Source: an uncultured Bacteroidota bacterium (GTDB taxonomy: Bacteria > Bacteroidota > Bacteroidia > Chitinophagales > Chitinophagaceae). Taken from it: DNA of 64,000 nucleotides. Location of the stretch: NCBI GenBank assembly GCA_903824725.1, contig CAIJXU010000013.1, positions 25,683-89,682 of the forward strand. Direction: 5' to 3'. This document shows, in pieces, positions 1 through 7,929 of the stretch. A program made the position numbers and the translations under genes. How positions within the stretch are numbered: the stretch's first letter is position 1; each line of letters opens with the position of its first letter. Below the pieces are notes generated by a model. The model made no database searches, had not been told where the DNA came from, and saw only the letters and a list, made by a program, of their open reading frames with translations.

Positions 1-297
1 AAAAACAGTGAGGATATCCTTTTTTTAAATAATCGTGGCAAAGGCCTTAGCAGGGTAATGATTTTTTACATTATTAAGGACTTAATTAAAAAGTCGGGTA
101 TCACTAAGTCCATTTCACCTCATAGTTTTAGGCATTCTTTTGCCACTCATTTAGTGGAAGGCGGTGCCGACTTGAGGGCTGTTCAAGAGATGTTGGGGCA
201 TGAAAGCATCACCACCACCGAAATTTACACTCATTTAAATAGGGAATTTTTAAGAGACACATTGGACCGTTTTCATCCTGCTTTTCATAAAAAATAA
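1..297 (+). CDS. Tyrosine recombinase XerC/XerD, C-terminal fragment (gene runs off the window edge)
   Basis: The reading frame is open from the first base, so the gene continues upstream of the window; only about 98 residues are visible. They carry the C-terminal catalytic signatures of a tyrosine recombinase: the [11 protein letters not shown] box (His-x-x-Arg), the LGH motif and the tyrosine nucleophile in [10 protein letters not shown]. Xer recombinases resolve chromosome dimers at dif before cell division. The visible part is intact and has normal codon use. XerC, XerD or another tyrosine integrase cannot be told apart from this fragment, but the short C-terminus and core-genome neighbours favour XerD/XerC over a phage integrase. 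Confidence 0.85.
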   Translation, partial: KNSEDILFLNNRGKGLSRVMIFYIIKDLIKKSGITKSISPHSFRHSFATHLVEGGADLRAVQEMLGHESITTTEIYTHLNREFLRDTLDRFHPAFHKK

Positions 298-320
298 CAA
301 CAAAATCCCTAAAAAACGCC

Positions 321-328
321 TAGGTTTG
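321..328 (+). promoter_or_regulatory. Putative promoter -7 element for the DUF2911 gene
   Basis: TAGGTTTG fits the Bacteroidota -7 consensus TAnnTTTG. It lies 19 bases before the ATG at 348, so the leader would be only about 13 nt. No clear -33 TTG was found. Confidence 0.45.
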
Positions 329-347
329 TTGTCTAAAATTTATCTAA

Positions 348-1190
348 ATGAAAAAATTACTTTTAATTATTGGAACTTTTATGAGCTTAGTTGCAGGTGC
401 GCAAGTTAAAATGCCAGCCGCTAGTCCTACTCAAACATTAAGTCAAGACTTTGGTCTAGGAAAAATTGAAATCGTTTACTCAAGACCAAGTTTAAAAGGT
501 CGTCCGGTTTTTGGAAAAGGTACTTTGTTAGCTCCGGTGGGTCAAGTATGGCGTACAGGTGCGAACGGCGCAACTAAAATAACTTTTTCTGATCCTGTTA
601 CCATCGGTGGTAAATTATTGCCAGCAGGTGCTTATGGATTGTTTACTATTCCTGGTGAAACAGAATGGACTATTATTTTTAATACCAATTCTAAAGGTTG
701 GGGAAGTTTTGAATATAAAGAAACAGAAGATGTGGTTCGTTTAAAAGTAAAACCTGAAACTACAAGCAATAACACGGAGACTTTTGGAATGAACATAGGC
801 AATATCACTGCCGAAACTGCTAGCATTGATTTAAAATGGGGTAAAGTATTGGTTAGTATTCCTATTGCAACAGATATCAAACCTACTGTTCGTAAACAAG
901 TAGAAGCATCACTTGCAGGAACTAATATCAATTCAAACACATACGCAACTGCCGCTAATTTTTATTTTGATTTAGACAAAGATTATGCAAAAACTTTGAC
1001 AAACGTGAACAAAGCCATTGAGACCAATGCAAAAGCATATTGGTTGTTTTTATTAAAAGGGAAAGCACAAAAATTATTAGGAGATAAAGCAGGTGCGAAA
1101 GAAAGTGCTACTACTTGCATTAAACTTGCAACTGAAGCAAAAAATGATGATTATGTTCGTTCTGCAAATGAAGTATTAAAAGGATTATAG
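348..1190 (+). CDS. DUF2911 domain protein with TPR-like C-terminus, exported
   Basis: The 280-residue product begins with a signal peptide (hydrophobic residues 4-16, cleavage probably near GAQ at 17-19). Residues about 25-165 match the DUF2911 pattern, with SRPSLKGRPVFG and PVGQVWRTGANGAT and a run of beta strands. Residues about 200-275 look like helical tetratricopeptide-type repeats (YWLFLLKGKAQKLLGDKAGA). DUF2911 proteins are common secreted or periplasmic proteins of Bacteroidota with no established biochemical function. The gene is likely monocistronic, with its own promoter at 321, and is followed 31 bases later by tRNA-Leu. Start chosen because the signal peptide begins directly at this ATG. 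Confidence 0.85.
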   Translation: MKKLLLIIGTFMSLVAGAQVKMPAASPTQTLSQDFGLGKIEIVYSRPSLKGRPVFGKGTLLAPVGQVWRTGANGATKITFSDPVTIGGKLLPAGAYGLFTIPGETEWTIIFNTNSKGWGSFEYKETEDVVRLKVKPETTSNNTETFGMNIGNITAETASIDLKWGKVLVSIPIATDIKPTVRKQVEASLAGTNINSNTYATAANFYFDLDKDYAKTLTNVNKAIETNAKAYWLFLLKGKAQKLLGDKAGAKESATTCIKLATEAKNDDYVRSANEVLKGL

Positions 1191-1194
1191 TTTT

Positions 1195-1222
1195 CATCCA
1201 TTCAGCTACTTATAAATGGATG
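1195..1222 (+). other. Stem-loop between the DUF2911 gene and tRNA-Leu
   Basis: CATCCATT (1195-1202) and AATGGATG (1215-1222) form an 8-bp stem with a 12-nt loop. The 3' arm ends on the first base of the tRNA. There is no T-run, so it is not a classical terminator; it may be a processing structure or a weak terminator of the upstream gene. Confidence 0.35.
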
Positions 1223-1308
1223 CGGAGGTGGCGAAATTGGTAGACGCACTACCTTGAGGTGGTAGCGCCCATAAACCGGGCGTGGGAGTTCGAGTCTCCT
1301 CTTCCGCA
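1222..1308 (+). tRNA. tRNA-Leu (anticodon GAG)
   Basis: The cloverleaf can be folded by eye: acceptor GCGGAGG (1222-1228) with CTTCCGC (1301-1307), discriminator A at 1308; D-arm; anticodon stem CTACC/GGTAG (1249-1253/1261-1265) with loop TTGAGGT, anticodon GAG at 1256-1258; a long variable arm CGCCC/GGGCG typical of class II tRNAs; T-arm with TTCGAGT. The GAG anticodon reads CUC and CUU leucine codons. CCA is not encoded, so it must be added after transcription. A strong terminator hairpin follows at once. Confidence 0.96.
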
Positions 1309-1309
1309 C

Positions 1310-1352
1310 AAAGCCCATTCAACCCGAAGTTTCGCGGTGAATGGGCTTTTTT
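1310..1352 (+). terminator. Rho-independent terminator of tRNA-Leu
   Basis: AAAGCCCATTCA (1310-1321) pairs with TGAATGGGCTTT (1338-1349) as a 12-bp stem, followed by T residues. It overlaps the stop codon of the convergent phosphopantetheinyl transferase gene at 1351-1353. Confidence 0.85.
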
Positions 1353-1980
1353 ATTTGTCAAAACAAACCACGCAAACAAAGTCAGAATTAAATAAGTATT
1401 GTAATTGTACTTTTTTATCTTGGTCCTGATGCGTTATTTCGGCAGGGACCAATCCTTGATCTTGATCGGCTAATTGTGTTACGTTAAAATGTTTTGAAAA
1501 GTCAATCCCATTTTTTTCATACATCTTATACATCGCTTCCTTTGCAGCCCAATAAAAAGCCAACTGTTTTAAAAGCGCTTCTTCACTGATATCTGTCACT
1601 AGTTGTTTTTCTTCTACACTTAAAAATTTATGCGCTACTTTAGAAATTCTTTCGTGTATGATTTCTATATCCACGCCAATTGGTCCAGTTTCACTAATCG
1701 CGCAAGCTGCAAATCCTTTACAATGTGATAATGAAAAATGAAAGGGTGCTCCAGGCAAACAAGGCTTGCCATTATCTGCGATTTCAATTGATTCCAATGC
1801 AATTTCAGGTCGCATTAATTTTAATAACCATCTTGCTGCTAAATGTTGCAATTTGCGATCTTCATTTTGAATATCCACCAATAGTTTCATTTCTTCTTCA
1901 AAATAGGACAATGGCTCTTGTATTGCCCAAATGGCAAAATAAGTAGTCTCGTTAATATTTTGTTGATAAAAGAAAGGCAT
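1351..1980 (-). CDS. 4'-phosphopantetheinyl transferase, Sfp type
   Basis: Transfers phosphopantetheine from CoA to a serine of acyl or peptidyl carrier proteins. From the ATG at 1980 the product has 209 residues. It has the family motifs in order: FSLSH (82-86), GVDIE (102-106, magnesium-binding Asp104 and Glu106) and WAAKEAMYK (144-152). Length fits the Sfp/HetI/AcpT group rather than the shorter AcpS trimer type. A GTG at 2007 would add nine residues, but the ATG gives the usual N-terminus. It faces dcd divergently and converges on tRNA-Leu. If no acpS exists elsewhere, this would be the enzyme that activates fatty acid ACP. Confidence 0.88.
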   Translation of the reverse strand: MPFFYQQNINETTYFAIWAIQEPLSYFEEEMKLLVDIQNEDRKLQHLAARWLLKLMRPEIALESIEIADNGKPCLPGAPFHFSLSHCKGFAACAISETGPIGVDIEIIHERISKVAHKFLSVEEKQLVTDISEEALLKQLAFYWAAKEAMYKMYEKNGIDFSKHFNVTQLADQDQGLVPAEITHQDQDKKVQLQYLFNSDFVCVVCFDK

Positions 1981-2066
1981 AAAAAAAAGCTTTAAGTTAA
2001 ATTGCACCGCATTCCTACCCTACAACTTTAATAATTCAAAGACAAACATAAACAAAATAAACTAAG

Positions 2067-2603
2067 ATGATTTTATCAGACAAGCGAATATTAGAAGAAA
2101 TTGAGAAAGGAACCATCAAAGTGGTGCCTTATGATCGTAAAGATTTGGGAAGTAATAGTTATGATGTTCATTTAGGAAAATGGTTGGCTACGTATGATAA
2201 TAATATCTTAGATGCGAAAGCACATAATACGATCACTTACTTTGAAATACCTGAGGAGGGATTTGTGTTAGAACCATCTGGTTTTTATTTAGGTGTTACT
2301 TTAGAATATACAGAGACACATGCACATGTTCCTTTTTTAGAAGGAAAATCTTCTACCGGTCGCTTAGGTATTGACATACATGCCACTGCAGGAAAAGGAG
2401 ATGTTGGATTTTGTGGTTACTGGACATTAGAAATTTCAGTGAAACAACCTGTACGCGTTTATAAAGGAATGCCCATTGGACAACTAATTTATTTCCCAGT
2501 GGATGGAGAAATTGAAGTGAAATACAATCAAAAATCAAATGCTAAATACAGTGGTCAACCTGAAAAGCCGATTGAAAGTATGATGTGGAAGAACTCATTT
2601 TAG
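2067..2603 (+). CDS. dcd: dCTP deaminase
   Basis: Deaminates dCTP to dUTP, which feeds dTMP synthesis. The 178-residue product matches the usual length and fold of the trimeric dCTP deaminase/dUTPase family. Visible signatures are RKDLGSNSYDVHLG near the N-terminus, GKSSTGRLG (93-101, phosphate binding), HATAGKGD (105-112) and the segment around Glu122 in FCGYWTLEI, which corresponds to the catalytic glutamate. The C-terminal YSGQPEKP matches the flexible lid. Whether it is mono- or bifunctional (with dUTPase activity) cannot be said. The last four bases overlap the convergent DUF3810 gene. Confidence 0.93.
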   Translation: MILSDKRILEEIEKGTIKVVPYDRKDLGSNSYDVHLGKWLATYDNNILDAKAHNTITYFEIPEEGFVLEPSGFYLGVTLEYTETHAHVPFLEGKSSTGRLGIDIHATAGKGDVGFCGYWTLEISVKQPVRVYKGMPIGQLIYFPVDGEIEVKYNQKSNAKYSGQPEKPIESMMWKNSF

Positions 2604-3712
2604 TTTTTCAGTGGTCTAGCCAATACCCATAATAGGACATCATTGTAACTTTCAATTCCTTTGGATTGTTGATTCCAAATTAAAAACTGATCATACATTT
2701 TTTCAGAGCCAGGCAATCTTTTATTTTGTCTTGCCTTAAAAAATGCCTTGATTTTTTGTCGATCAGCAATAACCTTAGGTGACAATAATGCTTTGTTTCG
2801 TTTAACCACTTGTTCCCATCTTTTAAAATTACCTGTTTTTGCGATGAGCATTAATTGTGCTTCCTGCGCGTAGGTAAACATTTGTAAATACATCGAATAT
2901 TGAATGAAGGCATTGTCATTGAGTAACGCAATACGAAAAGCTATAAAATTGGCTTCTGCTTCGGAAGCATACCCTAATTGGTGTGCCATTTCATGACAAA
3001 TGGTAAAAGCCTGTGTTAAGATGGGTAAATCAGGTCTTATAATCGCCTCGGAACTGAGGGGTTGATAAAATGCCAAATAACCAATCTTATCTCCTAAACT
3101 TGGGAAATAGGCCTTTTTAATATTGGGATGTAAATAGGTCAAAAAGGGATAGACTTTTGCCCCCAACATGTAAGCATATTTACTTTGTTGAAAAAGAGTG
3201 TCTAAGTTCAACTGTTCTATTTGTGCGTCAAGAATTTGGGCTCTAACTGAATTAAGTTGACTAATATAGGTCAAGCTAAGGCTATCCACTTGAGATTCGG
3301 TATAGGAAAGGGGTACATTTAATTCAAAATCCTGGGCAGGACTTGTCTTTTGATAATTCAGCCCCCATATCATTTGAAAAAAAACATAGAGTATCGCCAA
3401 TACACGAGTTATCTTATAAACTATTATGCTCATCAAAAAGCCTTTTTTAATTTTACTTTTAACTTTAATTAGAAATTGTAAAATATTGTATATCAATATT
3501 ATAAGTAAAATTATATAAAGCCACTCTCCAATGGCAAAAGGGATGTGCCCGATGACACCACGAAGCCCATAAGTAACCCATTTAAAAAACCTTTCTGTAT
3601 ACAAATCCTGCACCCACTGCGCATTTTTACCAAAAACGAATACCAAAACAGCAAGGGCATGCCAGGTATATGCAGAGGCAATATGGAGGCTTTTGGGAAG
3701 ACGAATCGACAT
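2600..3712 (-). CDS. DUF3810 family membrane protein with zinc-peptidase motif
   Basis: A 370-residue membrane protein. Hydrophobic segments lie near residues 13-30, 55-83 and 95-117, followed by a large soluble domain, probably extracytoplasmic. That domain holds HEMAHQLG (His240, Glu241, His244) and downstream acidic residues Glu251 and Glu253 in ASEAEANFIAF, the layout of a gluzincin-type metallopeptidase. DUF3810 is widespread in Bacteroidota without a proven substrate; peptidase activity is an inference from the motif. The gene is divergent from the DUF177-rpmF-plsX operon, and its stop overlaps the end of dcd by four bases. Confidence 0.85.
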   Translation of the reverse strand: MSIRLPKSLHIASAYTWHALAVLVFVFGKNAQWVQDLYTERFFKWVTYGLRGVIGHIPFAIGEWLYIILLIILIYNILQFLIKVKSKIKKGFLMSIIVYKITRVLAILYVFFQMIWGLNYQKTSPAQDFELNVPLSYTESQVDSLSLTYISQLNSVRAQILDAQIEQLNLDTLFQQSKYAYMLGAKVYPFLTYLHPNIKKAYFPSLGDKIGYLAFYQPLSSEAIIRPDLPILTQAFTICHEMAHQLGYASEAEANFIAFRIALLNDNAFIQYSMYLQMFTYAQEAQLMLIAKTGNFKRWEQVVKRNKALLSPKVIADRQKIKAFFKARQNKRLPGSEKMYDQFLIWNQQSKGIESYNDVLLWVLARPLKN

Positions 3713-3744
3713 GATTTTAATTGTAGCGTAAAATTAGGATAAAC

Positions 3745-3775
3745 TTTGTCTTTTGGTTGCTTTTTACTAACTTTG
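3745..3775 (+). promoter_or_regulatory. Promoter of the DUF177-rpmF-plsX operon (full Bacteroidota consensus)
   Basis: TTTG at 3745-3748 (-33), a 19-base spacer and TAACTTTG at 3768-3775 (-7) fit the Bacteroidota sigma consensus exactly. Transcription would begin near 3781, which excludes the upstream candidate start at 3757 and leaves a leader of about 15 nt before the ATG at 3796. Confidence 0.75.
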
Positions 3776-3795
3776 CCACCCTTATAAGTACGGTT

Positions 3796-4344
3796 ATGAA
3801 CCAAAACAGGGCTTACGAAATAGCATTTGTGGGTTTAATTCCCGGGTTACACGAGTTGGAATACCGTATTGAGGATAAGTTCTTTATTAATTTTGGACCT
3901 CAGGATTTTAGTGATTGTAACACATTGGTGAAGTTGAACTTAGATAAGCACCAAGGTTTTATGCAATTACATTTTGATGTGGATGGCAAGGTAGAGACCA
4001 TTTGCGATCGTTGTGGGAACCCCCTAACGGTTTCACTTTGGGATGAGTTTAACCTAATTGTAAAATTAGTAGATGACCCAGACGCCATGAACAGCAATGA
4101 AGAGGATCCAGATATCTACTACATTGACCGACACGAAAGTCATTTTTCAGTAGCTAGCTGGATTTATGAATTCATCAATTTGAGTATCCCCTTGCAAAAA
4201 ATTTGTAAGGAAAACGAAAAAGGTGAATCCACTTGCAACCAAAAAGTGTTAGATCAACTTAAAAAGTTCCAATCTAACCCCAACGAAATTCCAAACAATA
4301 ATATTTGGAAGGGATTAGATAAGTTTAAAAACTTAGGAGAATAA
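3796..4344 (+). CDS. DUF177/YceD family protein, cysteine-rich
   Basis: A 182-residue member of DUF177 (YceD), the family encoded just before rpmF in most bacteria; in E. coli and plants it is linked to 23S rRNA processing and accumulation. Two cysteine pairs are visible: Cys70/Cys73 in CDRCGNPL and Cys137/Cys147 in CKENEKGESTC, a possible metal site. The start at 3796 is chosen over 3757 because the promoter -7 element ends at 3775. It is the first gene of an operon with rpmF (65-bp gap) and plsX, the classical order. Confidence 0.85.
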   Translation: MNQNRAYEIAFVGLIPGLHELEYRIEDKFFINFGPQDFSDCNTLVKLNLDKHQGFMQLHFDVDGKVETICDRCGNPLTVSLWDEFNLIVKLVDDPDAMNSNEEDPDIYYIDRHESHFSVASWIYEFINLSIPLQKICKENEKGESTCNQKVLDQLKKFQSNPNEIPNNNIWKGLDKFKNLGE

Positions 4345-4409
4345 GAAAAGAAGAATTGAAATAGTATAATAGTCGATTAAATAAAATATAAATAATTAAA
4401 ACATAAGAG

Positions 4410-4604
4410 ATGCCTAATCCTAAACGCAGACACTCACAACAACGCAGTGCTAAAAGAAGAACTCACTATGTAGCTCAAGAAGTTACCTTAAGCAAAGATG
4501 GTACAACAGGTGAAATACATGTTCGTCATCGCGCTCATGTACAAGAAGGCAAATTGTATTATAAGGGTAAATTAGTATCTGAAAAAGCGCCTTTAAAAGC
4601 GTAA
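4410..4604 (+). CDS. rpmF: 50S ribosomal protein L32, cysteine-free form
   Basis: A 64-residue basic protein opening with MPNPKRRHSQQRSAKRRTHY, a typical L32 N-terminus, and ending in the family pattern HRAHVQEGKLYYKGKLV. It is a component of the large ribosomal subunit. No cysteine is present, so the zinc-ribbon ligands seen in many L32 proteins are missing; this is a zinc-independent form. It sits between the DUF177 gene and plsX, only 10 bases before the latter, so the three are almost certainly cotranscribed. Confidence 0.95.
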   Translation: MPNPKRRHSQQRSAKRRTHYVAQEVTLSKDGTTGEIHVRHRAHVQEGKLYYKGKLVSEKAPLKA

Positions 4605-4614
4605 TTCATTTAAA

Positions 4615-5556
4615 ATGAATATCGGAATAGATATGATGGGTGGTGATTTTGCACCATTAGAAGCTGTCAAAGGCGTACAACAATATCTATCTCAATACCA
4701 ACATAAATTATTTTGTATTGGTGACGAAACACAACTGAAACAATTGTTTCAGGAACATGGTTTTTCGTCACCATTTTTACATATTGTACATGCCCCAGAA
4801 GTAATTGGGTATCATGAACATCCTACCAAAGCTTTAAAGGAAAAACCCAACTCTTCCATTTCAATTGGATTTAAATTATTAGCCAATGGCGAAATTGATG
4901 CCTTTTTAAGTGCAGGCAATACGGGTGCAATGTTAGTTGGATCCATGTTTAGTATTAAACCAATTCCTGGCATATTAAGACCCACCATTGCTTCCCTACT
5001 TCCTAAGTTAGATGGATATACTGGTATCTTGGTGGATGTAGGATTAAATGCAGATTGTAAACCAGAACAATTAAATCAATTTGCAATTTTAGGCAACTTA
5101 TATGCAAAGCATATTTTAAATATTCCTAACCCTAAAGTGGCCTTATTGAATATGGGAGAAGAAGAAGGAAAAGGCAATGCATTAGCGCAAGCCACTTATC
5201 CTTTATTAAAACAAAATACGGCCTTAAATTTTATTGGGAATGTAGAAGGTCGTGATATATTTAATCTCAAAGCAGATGTGATTGTTTGTGATGGCTTTAC
5301 TGGAAATATTGTTTTAAAAACTGCCGAAGCCATGTATGATGCTGCAGTTCATCAAAACCTAGGTAACGATTCTTTTTTTAGCAGATACCATTTTGAAAAT
5401 TATGGGGGCATCCCTATTTTGGGTGTGAATAAACCCGTCCTTATTGGACATGGAATTAGCAATGCCAAAGCATTTAAGAACTTGATTTTATTAGCCGAAA
5501 AAATGGTTGAATCAAAGTTTTGCGATATTATTACGAGCAACTTTGCAAATAGTTAG
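4615..5556 (+). CDS. plsX: Phosphate acyltransferase PlsX
   Basis: Converts acyl-ACP to acyl-phosphate, the donor for PlsY in phospholipid synthesis; a peripheral membrane enzyme. The 313-residue product shows family signatures MNIGIDMMGGDFAP at the start, SAGNTGAMLVGS near residue 102 and CDGFTGNIVLKTAEA near 223. Length is normal for the Bacteroidota form. It follows rpmF by 10 bases. In many bacteria plsX is followed by fabH; here the next gene is a cystathionine beta-synthase-like enzyme 72 bases away, so the fatty-acid linkage ends here. No strong terminator hairpin was seen after the stop. Confidence 0.95.
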   Translation: MNIGIDMMGGDFAPLEAVKGVQQYLSQYQHKLFCIGDETQLKQLFQEHGFSSPFLHIVHAPEVIGYHEHPTKALKEKPNSSISIGFKLLANGEIDAFLSAGNTGAMLVGSMFSIKPIPGILRPTIASLLPKLDGYTGILVDVGLNADCKPEQLNQFAILGNLYAKHILNIPNPKVALLNMGEEEGKGNALAQATYPLLKQNTALNFIGNVEGRDIFNLKADVIVCDGFTGNIVLKTAEAMYDAAVHQNLGNDSFFSRYHFENYGGIPILGVNKPVLIGHGISNAKAFKNLILLAEKMVESKFCDIITSNFANS

Positions 5557-5628
5557 AATTTACTAACATCTTTTAGTTTTCCTTATTTTTAACCTAATTT
5601 CACCAAATCAACATTGATTTATCTTTCT

Positions 5629-6603
5629 ATGTGGTTAAATAATATACTTGAAACTATTGGCAATACGCCCTTGATTCGACTTAATAAAATCACGGAGCAA
5701 ATTCCAGCTACTATCCTAGCCAAAGTAGATTATTTTAATCCAGGCAATTCTATTAAAGATCGAATGGCGTTAAAGATGATTGAGATGGCCGAAGCTTCGG
5801 GCGCTTTAAAACCAGGCGGAACTATTATAGAATGTACTAGTGGAAATACGGGTATGGGTTTGGCTTTAGTAGCCATCGTCAAAGGATACAAGTGTATTTT
5901 CACAACCACCGACAAACAGAGCAAGGAAAAAATGGATATTTTACGTGCCATGGGCGCCGAAGTGTTTGTATGTCCTACCAATGTGGAGCCTACTGATCTA
6001 CTTAGTTATTATTCTGTGGCTCGAAGATTAGCCAATGAAACGCCTAATTCATTTTTTGTAAATCAATATGATAACTTGGCAAACAGGCAAGCGCATTATG
6101 AAAGTACAGGTCCTGAAATATGGAATCAAACAGAAGGAAAAATTACACACTTAGTTTGCACTGCCGGAACCGGTGGTACCATCACAGGTACTGCTACATT
6201 TTTAAAAGAAAAAAATCCGAATATAAAAATATGGGCCATTGATCCAGTGGGATCCTTACTTACCCATTATTTTAAAACAGGTGAAATAGATCATAGTAAA
6301 GTAGCTCCCTATATTGCCGAGGGCTTTGGCGAAGATTTTGTTCCTGAAAATTACGACATGACTGTGATTGATCATTTTGAGCAAGTAAATGATAAAGAAG
6401 GTGCTTTAATGACGCGCAGATTAGCAAAAGAAGAAGGTCTTTTTTGTGGTTATAGTGCCGGTAGTTGTTTACAAGGGTTAATACAATTAAAAGACAAATT
6501 ACAACCTACAGATATGGTGGTATGTATTTTTCATGATCATGGTAGTCGCTATGTTGGCAAAGTATACAATGACGACTGGATGAAAAGTAAAGGGTTTTTA
6601 TAA
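5629..6603 (+). CDS. Cystathionine beta-synthase-like PLP enzyme (cysteine synthase family), catalytic domain only
   Basis: A 324-residue fold-type II PLP enzyme. PLP lysine is Lys43 in SIKDRMALKM; SGNTGMG (71-77) and GTGGT (180-184) bind substrate and the PLP phosphate. By recall the sequence is closer to eukaryotic-type cystathionine beta-synthase (KPGGTIIECTSGNTG, VEPTDLLSYYSVARRL, AHYESTGPEIW) than to CysK, but it lacks the C-terminal Bateman domain pair. Likely reaction: serine plus homocysteine to cystathionine, with O-acetylserine sulfhydrylase as alternative. The ATG at 5629 is preferred to a TTG at 5614. It seems monocistronic. Confidence 0.8.
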   Translation: MWLNNILETIGNTPLIRLNKITEQIPATILAKVDYFNPGNSIKDRMALKMIEMAEASGALKPGGTIIECTSGNTGMGLALVAIVKGYKCIFTTTDKQSKEKMDILRAMGAEVFVCPTNVEPTDLLSYYSVARRLANETPNSFFVNQYDNLANRQAHYESTGPEIWNQTEGKITHLVCTAGTGGTITGTATFLKEKNPNIKIWAIDPVGSLLTHYFKTGEIDHSKVAPYIAEGFGEDFVPENYDMTVIDHFEQVNDKEGALMTRRLAKEEGLFCGYSAGSCLQGLIQLKDKLQPTDMVVCIFHDHGSRYVGKVYNDDWMKSKGFL

Positions 6604-6703
6604 GTCCCTTAAAAGTCAATACACTTCAAATATTTTTTATTTTCTAACTTATTTATCTACTATAAAAGGGCATATGGCTAACATCCGTTTGGCCAAGAAT
6701 TTG

Positions 6704-6711
6704 TATATTTG
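6704..6711 (+). promoter_or_regulatory. Putative -7 element for fba
   Basis: TATATTTG fits TAnnTTTG and ends 18 bases before the ATG at 6730. It lies across an upstream in-frame TTG at 6709, which supports the ATG as the true start. Confidence 0.5.
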
Positions 6712-6729
6712 CACCATAATATTTTAACT

Positions 6730-7797
6730 ATGAGTAAGTACACATCTGGTGTTTTATTTGGCAAAGAATTAGAGGCTTTGTACAATGATGCCAAAAACAA
6801 CCATTTCGCAATTCCAGCAGTAAACACAACAGGAACAGATACCATTAATGCAGCCATCGAAACTGCGGCCAAAGTGAACTCCCCTATTATCATTCAATTT
6901 TCTAATGGCAGTGCTCAATTTATCGCAGGTAAAGGAATGCCCAATGAAAATTTACAAGCTAATATTCAAGGTGCTATTGCAGGTGCATTACATGTGCATC
7001 AAGTAGCTAAATTTTATAATGTACCTGTTGTATTGCATACCGATCACGCTTCCAAAAAATGGCTACCATGGATTAGTGCTTTAATAGACGCAGGCGAACA
7101 ATTTAACAAAGAAAAAGGACAACCTTTATTCAGTTCGCATATGTTGGATTTATCTGAAGAGCCTTTGGAAGAAAACATACACACTTCTGCTGAATACTTT
7201 AAAAGAATGGCGCCATTAGGCATGAGTATTGAAATTGAATTAGGTGTTACAGGTGGTGAGGAAGATGGTGTGGATAATAGTGGTGTTGAAAATGATAAAT
7301 TATATACACAACCCGAACACGTGGCCTATGCATATACTGAATTAAGTAAAGTAAGTAATATGTTTACCGTAGCAGCTGCTTTTGGAAATGTACATGGCGT
7401 GTATAGTCCAGGTAATGTTGAATTAAGACCTGATATTTTAAACAATAGCCAAGTATATATTGAGCAACATTTAAAAACAGCTCCTAAACCAGTTTACTTT
7501 GTATTTCATGGCGGATCGGGTTCACCACAAAATCAAATTAGAGAAGCCATTGGATATGGTGCTATCAAAATGAATTTGGATACCGATTTACAATGGGCTT
7601 TCTGGGAAGGAATTTTAAAATATTACATAAAAAATGAGGCTTACTTACAAACGCAATTAGGAAATCCAGATGGTTCTGATAAGCCCAATAAAAAATTCTA
7701 CGATCCAAGAGTATGGCTTAGAAAGGGCGAGGAATCATTTATCCAGCGCTTAGAAGTTGCCTTTAATGACCTAAACTGTATTAACCGAAACGCTTAA
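6730..7797 (+). CDS. fbaA: Class II fructose-1,6-bisphosphate aldolase
   Basis: Zinc-dependent aldolase of glycolysis and gluconeogenesis. From the ATG the product has 355 residues, typical of the class IIa (E. coli FbaA-like) enzymes. Visible sites are HTDHA (His103, Asp105, His106; zinc and proton-donor region), EIELGVTGGEEDG, the zinc histidine in NVHGVYSPG and the phosphate loop FHGGSGSP, then NLDTDLQWAFWEG. A terminator hairpin follows at 7811. The start at 6730 is supported by the -7 element at 6704. Confidence 0.95.
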   Translation: MSKYTSGVLFGKELEALYNDAKNNHFAIPAVNTTGTDTINAAIETAAKVNSPIIIQFSNGSAQFIAGKGMPNENLQANIQGAIAGALHVHQVAKFYNVPVVLHTDHASKKWLPWISALIDAGEQFNKEKGQPLFSSHMLDLSEEPLEENIHTSAEYFKRMAPLGMSIEIELGVTGGEEDGVDNSGVENDKLYTQPEHVAYAYTELSKVSNMFTVAAAFGNVHGVYSPGNVELRPDILNNSQVYIEQHLKTAPKPVYFVFHGGSGSPQNQIREAIGYGAIKMNLDTDLQWAFWEGILKYYIKNEAYLQTQLGNPDGSDKPNKKFYDPRVWLRKGEESFIQRLEVAFNDLNCINRNA

Positions 7798-7810
7798 ACA
7801 AAATTTTAAC

Positions 7811-7850
7811 ACAGCCACCCCAATGAAAATGAGGTGGCTGTTTATTTTTT
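7811..7850 (+). terminator. Terminator of fba
   Basis: ACAGCCACC (7811-7819) pairs with GGTGGCTGT (7833-7841), followed by a T-rich tract to 7850. Confidence 0.8.
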
Positions 7851-7929
7851 TATAACTTCATAAAGACGAAAACGATTGCTTTGGTACTTTGCTTAGAACG
7901 CGATGTACTAATTACTTAAATAGTTGCCA

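Noticed and set aside
1..297. Phage or integron integrase at the left edge
   Set aside because: No other mobile genes, attachment site duplication or composition change nearby; the C-terminus looks like a Xer housekeeping recombinase.
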